Shown here piece by piece: positions 42,740-53,495 of a stretch of DNA of 64,000 nt. The stretch spans positions 48,989,697 to 49,053,696 of the forward strand of contig CM039464.1 in assembly GCA_022414725.1 (NCBI GenBank), written 5' to 3'. Source of the DNA: Microglena sp. YARC. Its lineage: Eukaryota; Chlorophyta; Chlorophyceae; Chlamydomonadales; Chlamydomonadaceae. The position numbers were made by a program, and so were the translations under genes. The notes under the pieces are model-generated. The model was not told where the DNA came from and ran no database searches. It saw only the letters and a list, made by a program, of their open reading frames with translations. How positions within the stretch are numbered: position 1 is the first letter of the stretch; each line of letters opens with the position of its first letter.

Positions 42740-43040
42740 AAGAGTAGGAGCTAGCTTTCCTGTATTGTTGCCATCTTGAGTCTTGACCCAGATCTGGTTC
42801 AGGGAGCTGCCTAGAAGTAGCTGAAAAGAAGAGCTTCGTAGCTGCCTAGAAGTATCTGAAACGAAGAGCTGTGGTTGAAGTTACTTGCCAAACTAGTGTC
42901 TGGTTCAGGGAGCTGCCTAGAAGCTGCTGCTCGTTAGCTGAAAAGAAGAGCTGTGGTTGAAGCGTGCTTTGCACAACCTAGTGCCTGGTTCAGGGAGCTG
43001 CCTAGAAGCTGCTGCTTGTAGCTGAAATGATTGTCAGGAG
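42740..43040. repeat. Tandem MITE right-end units
   Basis: Four degenerate units of TCAGGGAGCTGCCTAGAAGC followed by TAGCTGAAAAGAAGAGCT (about 42797, 42843, 42905, 42990), the right terminus of the CAG-type MITE plus spacer. Confidence 0.8.
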
Positions 43041-43155
43041 GGAATGGACAATGTTTTTTATTTCAGATTTCTGTAGCCCAGGTAGAGTAGCTGCTTGGCT
43101 TACTCAAGCCTGATTTCAGGATTGTTGTGTAGCCATCGCATAGCGAAGCCTGGAA

Positions 43156-43169
43156 GGGGGGGGGGGGGG

Positions 43170-43225
<56 letters not shown>
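43156..43225 (+). repeat. 70-nt G tract
   Basis: 14 G, one C, then 55 G. Could form quadruplexes; such length is also prone to assembly error. It interrupts a dispersed element (43055-43150). Confidence 0.9.
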
Positions 43226-43226
<1 letters not shown>

Positions 43227-44150
43227 AATTTATTTGTCCTATTGTTATTTATTGGATTGAATTGTTACATGGTTTTTTCAGCCAACTTTGGACTGCTCGC
43301 GCATCTTCCTAATTCTTAGTCCCGCTAGCTGTACCCCGGGGGTGCGGTTTGCGGGCTAGACTGGGGGCCTCCAGGCCCTGGATTAGATAGTTTAAAGACT
43401 TGTCCGGGTCGGTGGTCCTAGTTTTAAGGGTTGGTTAAGGGGGCAATTATTCGAGATTGTGCAAGTGCATTAAGCCTAGGAGTCTACCCTGGACTGTAAC
43501 ACACATACAAGGAATAATTAAGGTGTATTTTGAGGATGTTTAGAATTTTAGTTAGATTGTTTGTAAGCAAGGTTTGTTCAGGGCAAACTCTGGGCGCGTC
43601 ACCGTCTTCTAATTGTAGAGAATTTTAGTTGGCCCATAGACCTGTAACATACGTACGCTATACCACTGCCAGGCTTGAATATCATAAATATCTGCCTCCA
43701 CTCCTTCGGGCTTGTAATTTATAAATGCCTGCACACATATATCTAGATTTACAAGTACAAAAATATGGAATCAACCTAGTAAGTATCAGGCTTTTATTGA
43801 GGGAGCTACTTTAAGCACAAGTGCAGAAGTTCTACATCGTCGTTGTTCTTTCTTGGTGATACCCAAGGAATCGGTATTAAAACTATTACGCATGCAGATT
43901 GGATGATGTCGAAGGATAGAAACCATACTTCAACATACAGTAAATTATTCAATAATAGGGATAATATTAAACGCATAGCAAGACTGCGTCTTCAAGCTCA
44001 AAACTTAAATGTTGAATCAGAAAGGGGATCCTCTCGTTCCTGGCAGAATTTGCAGGTGCTTTGATATGATGGTTGAAGGTAATTGTGCAGTGATTGAGAG
44101 AGTAGTCGAAGATGAATGCATTTCATATGATTAGAATGTCTGTTTGTGCG
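43226..44150. other. Intergenic, no gene seen
   Basis: Dispersed GGACTGCTCGC element at 43255-43340, SINE-like end fragment at 43450-43510 with CATACAAGG tail. A 73-codon frame at 43843-44064 in an A/T-rich stretch has no recognisable motif. Confidence 0.5.
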
Positions 44151-44310
44151 TAGGGATCGCAATATGATATCATATGATGCCGGCGGTCTGACTAGGTAAC
44201 TTTGGCCTGGGCATTCATATCATATGATATTAAATCATATGATTTTTGTATGATATCATATGATATCATACTCGTCTTTGGTCAATCATTCATATGTTGC
44301 CGTTCCCCTA
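44151..44310. mobile_element. TAGGG-type hAT-like MITE, copy 4
   Basis: Ends TAGGGATCGCAA and CGTTCCCCTA with internal ATCATATGATATCAT. Flanking octamers (TTTGTGCG, TTTTTACC) match poorly, so the duplication is decayed or absent. Confidence 0.75.
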
Positions 44311-46302
44311 TTTTTACCACTGACGTAGAAATAATTTTTGAGAATAATGAATAATTTGAACCTGAATTGGTGGATAAAAACTCCAGTACGAAGCTGGTCA
44401 TGAATCCTGATTCCTTTGAAGGATGGAAATACTTAATTCAGTTTATAATACAGTGCGATAATAATCGCACAATTAAATTATCATCACAGCTGAGATGATG
44501 ATTTAATAATGTTGTAGACTTTAATATCACTGTAGCACGAACTCAGGGCCCCGTCGCGTTAGCCTAAGCTGGGCCGACAGCGACAGCTAGGCCTGCGGTT
44601 GCCGCAGTCCTGTCCTTACCGGTGGCAACGTTGATCGACCGTTGTATAACTCCCAGCCAGAGACTCTCTTTGACTCCGTCATACACGATTCCTGCGTTGA
44701 ATTGCTAGATAGACTAGCGTAGCATTAGCAGTTGTTTTAAGCCTTGTCGCGTGGCTTAGTCGTTAATGCGTTCTTTTTGCAAACGAACTCTTAGAGAGAA
44801 GTTCATCAGTGGCAGTTGCTGCGGACTTCCCCCTCAACATGCCTCCTCCTCCTCATCATCTCCTCTACTCTCGCGCTCGATTGTTGCCGCCAGGTATTGA
44901 TCCGTTCATTGCATCACTGGGGGCGTCGTGGGTTTTGGCGAGGCGCCAGTGCGCATGGCGCTGCGCAGAGCTAGTGATGCAACTCGCTCCTATGGCCTGT
45001 ACGGGTACTACAGAGTTGAGCTTCTGATGCGATTGCCAAATTCCTGGGACGCTGAACGCATGCAGTACCCTGGACGTGAGGGACTTGGACAGCGCAATTG
45101 CCGGAGGCTCTCCGCGAAGCTGCCTTCGGAAATATCAGCGACGGCAAGTGACAGGGCACGGGTGTGCAGAGTCCCGTTAGGGGTGACAGAAAAGTAATCA
45201 GTCAAGCGTCCATAAGTACTAGGCAACAATTATATGGCTTTGGTGATGGCGCTCCCATATCCTTGGGGTCATTAGACCTAGGTCAAGCCTTCGGATCTGA
45301 ATCCGGAACCCTATATTTAGGGTTGGGTGGTTGGTGTAGGATAAATGTGAGTGTGCTGTGAACTGCTAGTTTTTAGGTTTACGACTTTTAAATCTCGGGA
45401 AGATACAGATCTGCGTTTTTCTTTCTCTTGGAGCGGAGTGTTAGGTGGAGCTAGCTTGTTCAGCGGCGTGTCCGTTGCTTCTAGTGTGTGTGTTAACGAC
45501 TAATGGTTGGTGCATTCTTTGTGAACTTAGTCTACTGAAAGTGTGTGCTGTTGTGAGGGGTGGGGTTGATGGTAAAATCTGCAGAGACCGGTACTCTTCA
45601 AACTAATGGGACTGGACTTAACAAAGGCCTTACATAGCAATCAGCAGTTTTGGAACTTGTGTGATGAAATAGTCTGATGCGAAATAAACAAAATAAGGCA
45701 TCGGGGTACTAATCTTTTTGTACCACTGTAAAAGTGTTCATAAGGTCGGAAGGGCCCACTAAGCAAAAGGTAGGCAACATGTGCTAAAACAGGCACAAAA
45801 GCCCTGAGAAGGAGCCATAGAGAAGTATCATACGGGAAATCTGATTAACTAATCAAGAGTGTTGGGGTTTGCAGAGATGGCAATATATGTATATTTCTTT
45901 TGGAACCCTACACGTAAGCGCCGGTCATTACGAATCTAGGAGGGGCCGTCTGCAAGCAAGCATTTTAAAATCTTGTCCCACCAAATTTCCAAGAACCCAG
46001 GATCAATACTTTTGTATAGAATTTAATTTTACAAGACGTTACGCAGTAGTCTCAGCAAGCAGCAGCAGTTAGCAAGCAGTATGCAGCAGTAGCAGAAATG
46101 GTTAATGAACTGTTGCTTGAAGAAGTCCGAGGGAACAGCTTCTATGGAGCCATGATTGAATGATAGTGATTACTTTGTCTGGTGCCCTATGGCTCCAAAT
46201 GTGCCCTGGCCTGAAGGACTAGCAGACTGTGTGGGCACCCCACCGAGTGTTGTGTTTAAGCCCCACACTTAGTTAAGCTAACGGAAGCCAGACATACGGG
46301 TC
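44311..46302. other. Unassigned DNA before the gap
   Basis: A SINE-like start fragment at 44525-44556. 44800-45200 holds overlapping short frames, one beginning at ATG 44839 (MPPPPHHLLYSRARLLPP) before a possible donor GTATTG; no family recognised, so no gene is called. The rest is unremarkable. Confidence 0.4.
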
Positions 46303-47302
46303 NNNNNNNNNNNNNNNNNNNNNNNNNNNNNNNNNNNNNNNNNNNNNNNNNNNNNNNNNNNNNNNNNNNNNNNNNNNNNNNNNNNNNNNNNNNNNNNNNN
46401 NNNNNNNNNNNNNNNNNNNNNNNNNNNNNNNNNNNNNNNNNNNNNNNNNNNNNNNNNNNNNNNNNNNNNNNNNNNNNNNNNNNNNNNNNNNNNNNNNNNN
46501 NNNNNNNNNNNNNNNNNNNNNNNNNNNNNNNNNNNNNNNNNNNNNNNNNNNNNNNNNNNNNNNNNNNNNNNNNNNNNNNNNNNNNNNNNNNNNNNNNNNN
46601 NNNNNNNNNNNNNNNNNNNNNNNNNNNNNNNNNNNNNNNNNNNNNNNNNNNNNNNNNNNNNNNNNNNNNNNNNNNNNNNNNNNNNNNNNNNNNNNNNNNN
46701 NNNNNNNNNNNNNNNNNNNNNNNNNNNNNNNNNNNNNNNNNNNNNNNNNNNNNNNNNNNNNNNNNNNNNNNNNNNNNNNNNNNNNNNNNNNNNNNNNNNN
46801 NNNNNNNNNNNNNNNNNNNNNNNNNNNNNNNNNNNNNNNNNNNNNNNNNNNNNNNNNNNNNNNNNNNNNNNNNNNNNNNNNNNNNNNNNNNNNNNNNNNN
46901 NNNNNNNNNNNNNNNNNNNNNNNNNNNNNNNNNNNNNNNNNNNNNNNNNNNNNNNNNNNNNNNNNNNNNNNNNNNNNNNNNNNNNNNNNNNNNNNNNNNN
47001 NNNNNNNNNNNNNNNNNNNNNNNNNNNNNNNNNNNNNNNNNNNNNNNNNNNNNNNNNNNNNNNNNNNNNNNNNNNNNNNNNNNNNNNNNNNNNNNNNNNN
47101 NNNNNNNNNNNNNNNNNNNNNNNNNNNNNNNNNNNNNNNNNNNNNNNNNNNNNNNNNNNNNNNNNNNNNNNNNNNNNNNNNNNNNNNNNNNNNNNNNNNN
47201 NNNNNNNNNNNNNNNNNNNNNNNNNNNNNNNNNNNNNNNNNNNNNNNNNNNNNNNNNNNNNNNNNNNNNNNNNNNNNNNNNNNNNNNNNNNNNNNNNNNN
47301 NN
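46303..47302. other. Assembly gap (1000 N)
   Basis: Exactly 1000 N, the conventional fixed-size gap. The rest of the tyrosyl-tRNA synthetase gene probably lies in or next to it. Confidence 0.99.
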
Positions 47303-48590
47303 TGCATCACCTGTTTTCGATTGAGAATTACGGATGGTATCTAGGCTGGTGCTGCTGTCCTGGTCTCGGCAATCGGTTGTGAGTTAAAAAAATACTCCCT
47401 CTTTTGTTCTCTCCCTTGGGGCGTTTCACCGCGTTCCTCATTCATATCTCTAAATCGCTGTTCCCCTCTGACTGAACTTCTCTCTCTCTCCTCTCTTCTC
47501 ACTCTCTCTCCTCTCTCTCTCGTCTCTCTCTCTCTTCTCGTTTTCGGGTCAATTAGACCATTCTTGTCAATCCTAGCTTCTGATCTTCACCTGCTTCTTC
47601 GACGGCTCGGGAAAGCTTTCTAGCCTTTTTGCTACCCTCACCGGGCACTGCTAACACCCAGCACATGCATACCACTGCCTGCCCCCTCTCTCCACTCAAT
47701 ATCCTCCCCCCACCTGATAATGCATCTATCCCCACTGTTTCGGGTTCATTGCTTTCGGGTTCTGGGTTTCAAAGTTCTGGGGTTTAGGGTTACCTCCAAG
47801 GTACGATGGCCTTCAGTGGTATGTGTGTCTATGTGCTGCGTATGCAATAATGGCCATGTTTGAGTTTGGGTGGCGGGTGATGTGGGCTAAGCATGGATAG
47901 ATGGGTGCGATTGTTTTCGTTTGGGTGCTGGGTATGGGTGGGCTACGGATGGATAGCGAGATGGGTGTCGGTGCGTTTGGTTTGGGTCTAGATGGACAGA
48001 ATGGGAGCGGCAAATGCAAGTACCCGTAGCCTGACACCTGACAAGCGGCTTTCACGTGTGTTACTCGTTGCTAACGGCAATATCATGACCACAGGTCAGT
48101 ACTCTCAGGTCCGTACGGGTTCTGTCCCGCTTAAGACACATGGTATGCAAGTATCATTTATGGTGTGCAAGTATGGAAATAGTGCATAGATGGTATGGCA
48201 AGTACCATCCCCCCACCTGACCAATTGCGCTTCCAGGTTTGTCACCTGCTAGCAATGTCCATGACTAAGGTCCAGTACTCGTCAGGATCAGGGTTCTGTC
48301 CACTAATAATACATGGTATGCAAGTATCCGATATGGTGGTGCAAGTATGGAAACATGCATAGAATGGTATGCAAGTACCATCCCCCACCTGACCATGGCG
48401 CTTCAGGTTGTTCCTCGCTCCAGCATATCCATGACGTAGGGTCCAGTACTCGTCAGGTCAGGGTTCTCTCCCACCGCAATATACACATGGTATGCCGCGC
48501 AAAGTACTCCATAACTGTTCGCACAGTATGGAAATACTGCATAGAATGCGTATGCAACGTACATCCCCACCCTGATCAATCTGGGGCGAC
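47303..48590 (-). repeat. Post-gap indel-rich region with TyrRS exon echoes
   Basis: Read on the minus strand, copies of GAGTACTGGACC plus GTCATGGACATTGC lie at about 48450-48410 and 48275-48245, with a more degraded one at 48110-48070. Spacer parts share TGGTATGCAAGTA and CCCCCACCTGACCA. Units differ by many single-base indels. A CTCTCTC tract lies at 47480-47540. Downstream synthetase exons are not recognisable. Confidence 0.6.
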
Positions 48591-48596
48591 TTCGCA

Positions 48597-51500
48597 GCGT
48601 TTGTTTCGTCGAGCAACTGTCCCACTGGACCAGGTCCAGTACTCGTCAGGCCTCCGCTCTGTTGATGTTCATTCAGAGGATGACGAAGAACTCCACAGTT
48701 CTCTCAGGTTCATGCAACAGCCTTCCAGACCTTCTTACCTTCTTGGGTGTTTGGGGTGTGTTGGTGCTTGGTGTGTTGGTGTTGGTGGTGTTGCGTGTTT
48801 GGTGTTGGGTGTCTGGTGTGTTGGTGCCGGTTGGTGATGGTGTTTGATGTTGTGGTGTTAGGCCGTTCCAGGCCTCAAACCTGGAGTGTTTGGTGGCTCG
48901 TTGGTGTGGGTTAGTGTTGTGCTCTGTGCTGGGTTGCGTGGTGTGTACATGTTACATCGTTTCAACTGGAGACGTGGAACCAGTTGCCATTCGCTTGGCC
49001 TGGGGAAGGCTACCAGTTTTGTATTTCTTCACAACCGCTCCTGCAGCCGAGAAGCTTGAAACTACCATGCACATCACGTCAACTACTACACCTAAGTCAT
49101 TAATGTGTTCAACCAAATGCATCGGCGTTAATCAAAGTACGATATCTGTATGATACTGAAAACATAGCATGGGTCTTCATATCGTAAATACCCATACCAA
49201 TCATTTGGTAAAGCGATACGTATTGTGTGGTGGAGACTTATAAGAGCTCTCGCCTCGTAGTTTCGAGTTCATCTGTGAGGACCAGTACGATGATTGCGGA
49301 GACCATTTCCTCCCTGTACACATAACTATCGGGCATTAATACGGCTGAAATCAATAATATCATTCATCGAGTTATCCCAGATCGTCCTAATACATATGAT
49401 GGTCATAGCTGCTGATGGGAGCCGGCAGTCTGACCTAGGCTACCATTTAAACATCTTAAATACAATCATTCATAAGGGTGAGTCAATTTGTTTGACTATC
49501 ATAGGATGATTACGATCATAAGGCTAACAACAAGCAGTCAGCTTAGGAAGGCTTCGCTCAACGATGAAATGATATGACCGGGATGCCCCCCCTACATCTT
49601 CTAGCTATAGAAGTTAGTTATGTGCTGCTACGACAAATGCAATTGGTTATCAAGACACAGACAATACATCACCTATACAACTAAACAATTATGATGTGCT
49701 TTACAAATGGGACCAGCCATCGTTACCCGGCTAGCAGTCTGGAACTTCTATGATCGACCGTGGCCATACCTTGAAACCATCAACACAAAATAAATTATCT
49801 GCATGTGCACGGAACCTCCGGGCTTCATTTTTCAACAATTTGGCGGGTTGCAGTTCACCAGGGGCTTGTGTTTTTACTGCCATTTCCTGTTTTTAAGAGT
49901 TGGGCAATGCACACTTTTAGCCTTTTAGGCTTACCCATGGGCCTGTCAATACATCAACATACACCAACATACACATAGTGTTTACTATAGGCAAGCCAAC
50001 ATGTAGCGGCCGACAGTCTGGATCTTGTCAAGGTCACCGCCCATCTTGAACATAAACATAAGTTAAACTATCAGCATCGAGCACCAACCATGTAGCAGGC
50101 CCAACTGTCTGGAACTTCTTCCCAATCACCGCCCATTCTTGACATAGCAGTGAAGTTAAACATCTGCAATGCACGACATTCCTGGGCCCTCTTCTTAACA
50201 ATTGGTTGAAGGTTCTGGGTTCACAAGTGCTTGTGATTTTATAACTGCCTGTCCTGTTTTAAAAGGTTGGGCCAATGCACTTAATGCCTGTCTTGGCTAA
50301 ACCCCTGGACTGTAGATAGAGATAACAACATACCAGCATGGTGTTTAACGGAGCACCAAAAACCATGTTAGCGGCCGAACAGTTGATCTTCACCTAGGTC
50401 ACCGTTCGCATTCATGAACATGAACATAAGTTAAACTATCTGCATAGCACCAACCATGTAGCGGCCGACAGTCTGAATCTTCACTAGGTCACCGTCCATC
50501 ATGAACATGAACAGAAGTTAAACTATCTGCATAGCACCAACCATGTAGCGGCCGACAGTCTGAATCTTCTTGAGGTCACCGCCCATCTTGTTGTTTGCAG
50601 CCATGCGCAAACCCAAATCAGCGATCCGAACTTAAAGTTGCACGCCAGCCTTGCGTTGAGTGAGCTTGTTTGACAAAATCCACACATGTTAATGCAGGCT
50701 TCATCACACCCTGGGTTCGATGTTAACCAGCATCCTTCCTGAGGGCTCGAAGCCATCATAGGCAATAATGGGGCCGGGCTTGTTGGCGATCAGCTTCCTC
50801 AGCTCATCTTCGCAGATGCACTCCTGGCCTGGGTGAGCGGTGAGGTTGGGGAGGGTGGGGAGGGGTGGGGTCGGGGGTGCCGCGGCGATGAGGTTGGAGA
50901 GGCGTGGGGTGGGGAGGTGTGGCGTGGGTGGTGTATGGTGGGTGCGTTGTTGGGGATGGCAGCGACGACGGTGAGGAGGCTGTGAGCGTGGGGGAGGTGG
51001 TGGTGTGTGCAGGGTGGTGTGGTGTGATGTAGGTGTGGTAGCAGACGAGGTGAGGAGGCTGTGAGCTTGGGGAGGGGTGGTGTGTGTGGTGAAGGTGGGG
51101 TGGTGTGGTGTAGGTGTGGGTGGGGGGTGGTAGGGTGGGGTGGGGGTGGTAGCAACACGGTGAGGAGGCTATGAGATGGGGGAGGGGGGTGGTGTGTGTA
51201 GGGTGGTGTGGTGTGGTGTGGTTTAGTGTAGGGTGGGTGTGGTGTGGTGTAGGGACGAGGGTGAGAGGCTGTGGGGTGGGGAGGGGTTGGTGTAGGGTGG
51301 TGTGGTGTAGTGTGTGTAGGGCAGTGTAGGGTGGTGTTGTGTAGGTGTCGAGTGTCGGGTGTGGGTGTGGGTGTAGGGTGGGGGTGGGGGGTGTTGGCAG
51401 CGACGAACGAGTGGTGGAGGCTGTGAGCTTGGGGAGGGTGGTGTGCGTAGGGTCCTCTACATGGGGCGGGCGGTGGTGATGAGGTTGGGGAGGCCGTGAG

Positions 51501-52874
51501 AAAAGGTGGTGAGGAGGTGAGGAGGCAGTGGGGGGCTACATGGGGGGAAGATGTGTGAGGAGGCAGAGGTGAGTGATGTAATTGTTTTGGTGGTGCTGTG
51601 TGCGAGTGCGGCGTTTGTTGTGTTGTGGTATGTGGTAATGTTGGTGTGTGTGATGTGGTGTGTGGTGTGTATAAGTGTGCGTGTGTGTGTGATGATGTGT
51701 GTTGTGGGGGGGGGTGGGGACGGGAGTGGGGAGAGGCTGTCGGGATCGGAGGATTGAAGGGGAAGAGGTCTGACCCATCGTGTACTCAGTGCTGCTCCTT
51801 GGCATGGTGTGAGAAGCAGGTTTGGGATGAGAGTATGGGATACTGGAAATGCATCTCGTGATTGTGGGATGGGGAAATCTGCCTCCAAATCGGTTCTTTG
51901 ATGTTGAGGGGAAGTGTACTGCAGTCAGCATGGGTGCAGGTACAGATGGCTGGGCTTTTCTTTTCAGCTACGAGCCGCAGCTTCTAGGCAGCTCCCTAAC
52001 TCAGCAACTGGGCTCTGCGCCGACATTTCAACAGGTGAAGATTACTGGTGACTGCAGTGTCCAGGTGCAGTAGTCAGCGTTAGGTTTAGTTGGATAGGGA
52101 GGCAGGGGAGCTGCCTAGAAGCTGCGGCATGCAGCTGAAAAGAAAAACACTGGTATAGGTGACAGGGCTATTCTTTCCAGCTTCTATGAGCAGCTTCTAG
52201 GGAGCTCCTTGAGCCAGCGACTATGCTACACTCAAATATTTCAGCAGTTTTGGACAGCAGATCGCGTCTGCTTGAAGGTGGATTAGTTTGTGTTAGCCTT
52301 GGCTGAATAGCTAGTCTGGGGAGCTGCCCAGAAGCTACTGCTTGTGGCAACAAATAAAAGCACTGGTGGATGAGAATATGGGAGATTGCCAATGCGTCTC
52401 ATGTTTGTGGGAAGGAGAGACCGTCGAAGAGCAGCAGTGCAGTGTGCATGGGCCCCAGCCCCTCTTGATAGTTTTGAGTTGTCCTGATGAATCAAGGTTG
52501 AGAAATTTTCTTTACCCTTGTTGGCTGCCCCTGGACTGTACCGTGCACACATGCGCTGCATCCTTTCACTCAACATGATATTAGCCTTCACTTATTATCT
52601 TCTATCTCTGGTGCAGGTCCCTTGAGCAAATCTGGCCAGCCCCGAGCTGTAATAAATACCATCATCACTCCCTAGAATCCCGTTGCCAAGGCACAAGCAG
52701 CCGGACGGATGTTTAGCTACATGCGCTAAACTTCAGACTCAGCTCACCAACAGATCTGCACAGCTGGTAGCGCTCCTCGACAGTCAATCCGCTTGGGTGA
52801 GGCTTTTCCTCAGCCACCACCAGCTCCTCCACTGCAGTGACAATGTCCTTCTGTTCAGCAGCTGCCGCCGACAT
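48597..52874 (-). CDS. Cytosolic tyrosyl-tRNA synthetase (partial, indel-damaged)
   Basis: Attaches tyrosine to tRNA-Tyr in the cytosol (class I synthetase). Exon 1 52874-52748: MSAAAAEQKDIVTAVEELVV ... GLTVEERYQLCRSVG, donor GTGAGC, phase 1. Exon 2 50828-50542: QECICEDELRKLIANKPGP, YDGFEPSGRM (the HIGH-motif region), then a broken stretch, then GGDLKKIQTVGRYM, donor GTTGGT. A third exon lies near 48730-48597: VWKA, MNLER, RPDEYWT. Exon 2 contains several single-base insertions and deletions relative to the expected reading; recognisable pieces alternate between frames. This could be a pseudogene, but the same noise affects the surrounding repeats, so uncorrected reads are more likely. The C-terminal half is missing toward the gap. 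Confidence 0.85.
48731..50541 (-). repeat. TyrRS intron 2 with donor-side exon 2 echoes
   Basis: On the minus strand, the exon end plus donor (GTCGGCCGCTACATG|GTTGGTGC) recurs at about 50475-50455, 50400-50360, 50105-50085 and 50015-50000. Units of ~75-90 bp share AGTTTAACTT and TGTTCATGTTCATGA. More degraded copies continue to about 49720. A SINE-like fragment (plus) lies at 50255-50320. Confidence 0.75.
50542..50828 (-). CDS. TyrRS exon 2
   Basis: Acceptor CACCCAG then GCCAGGAGTGC gives phase 1 continuity with exon 1 (SVG-QECICED). The glycine-rich EPSGRM site is readable; frames then break before GGDLKKIQTVGRYM. Confidence 0.85.
51940..52147. mobile_element. CAG-type hAT-like MITE
   Basis: Left CTTTTCTTTTCAGCTACGAG, right GCTGAAAAGAAAAACACTG. 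Possible decayed duplication GTACAGAT / GTATAGGT. Longer interior than the 54260 copy. Confidence 0.7.
52165..52335. mobile_element. CAG-type hAT-like MITE, degraded
   Basis: Left half with GAGCAGCTTCTAGGGAGC, right half with GGGGAGCTGCCCAGAAGC and AAATAAAAGCACTGG. Confidence 0.65.
52748..52874 (-). CDS. TyrRS exon 1
   Basis: Start ATG at 52874-52872. 42 codons plus one base. The frame is open upstream too (to 52991), but the ATG before SAAAAEQ is the likely start. GLTVEERYQLCRSVG is the conserved N-terminal helix. Confidence 0.85.
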
Positions 52875-53395
52875 TCTTCGCGAGATCGGAAAAAGGACAG
52901 AGCTGGTGCGGAGGGATCTAAGTAAAATTTTGCTCTGATTCCAAGGTAGACTCGTGAATTGCCCTCTCAAACGCAAGACTGCTGCAGGCAAAGTGGAAAT
53001 GAAGAAACTGAGAGATCAATCTAACAGTCGTACTTCTTTTGAAGTACGACTGTTATTCGCCCAATTAAGTGCATTAGAATGCATGGAGTTGCCGGAATGC
53101 TCGTTCTTCTTCCACCCCGATCTGGCAGCTACACCCTTCCGTTGCACAGTCTAAATATCGATTCCCCTTTCCCCCGTTATTTGGCAGCCTTTCAAAGCGA
53201 TCTATATCGATTCTGCAAGCCCACCTCTTTCACACTTCGGGCTCAGCCACAGAGGGGCCGTCTAGCTTTCGGGAGATTGTGCAATCACTCTACCCTCGGT
53301 CCGACTCAACTTTCTAATCTGGACTGATTAGACTCTTTCGCGAGGCAGAAACCGGAATTGCATAGGGAGAAGCCGCCCTACTTGATCTGGGCAGC
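52875..53395. promoter_or_regulatory. Shared divergent promoter region (TyrRS / ECD)
   Basis: 521 bp separate the two start codons, which face away from each other, so promoters and both 5' UTRs must lie here unless first non-coding exons extend further. Mostly unique sequence. No TATA box or initiator can be asserted. Confidence 0.65.
53022..53055. promoter_or_regulatory. Perfect 15-bp hairpin
   Basis: TAACAGTCGTACTTC, four T, GAAGTACGACTGTTA. It sits in the shared promoter, 148 bp from the TyrRS start and 341 bp from the ECD start. Could be a palindromic factor site, an RNA hairpin in a 5' UTR, or a small element remnant. Confidence 0.85.
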
Positions 53396-53495
53396 ATGGC
53401 AGACTTCCTGGGTCTCGGAGACAAGCTCCCAGAGGAGAACATCGTGTTCTTCACACTTTTCCCCCATACTTCTTCCTCAAGGGGTGGCATTGCAG
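53396..53495 (+). CDS. ECD exon 1
   Basis: 33 codons plus one base, MADFLGLGDKLPEENIVFFT onward. Donor GTATAT, phase 1. Confidence 0.85.

Larger units (their letters stand above)
50829..52747 (-). repeat. TyrRS intron 1: GGTGTGG repeats and MITEs
   Basis: 50840-51440 is G/T-rich on plus with irregular ~60-bp units containing GAGGCTGTGAGCTTGGGGAG. 51935-52147 and 52165-52335 are two adjacent CAG-type MITE copies. A SINE-like fragment is at about 52500-52545. Plus-strand frames here are repeat artefacts. Confidence 0.65.

Noticed and set aside
43843..44064. Small gene of 73 codons
   Set aside because: A/T-rich, no motif, no splice or promoter context, and no second line of support.
46273..47310. 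345-codon frame made almost entirely of unknown residues
   Set aside because: It is a translation of the 1000-N gap.
48313..48837. 174-codon plus-strand frame right of the gap
   Set aside because: The minus strand of the same DNA encodes TyrRS motifs (VWKA, MNLER, RPDEYWT) and their echoes, so the plus frame is a shadow.
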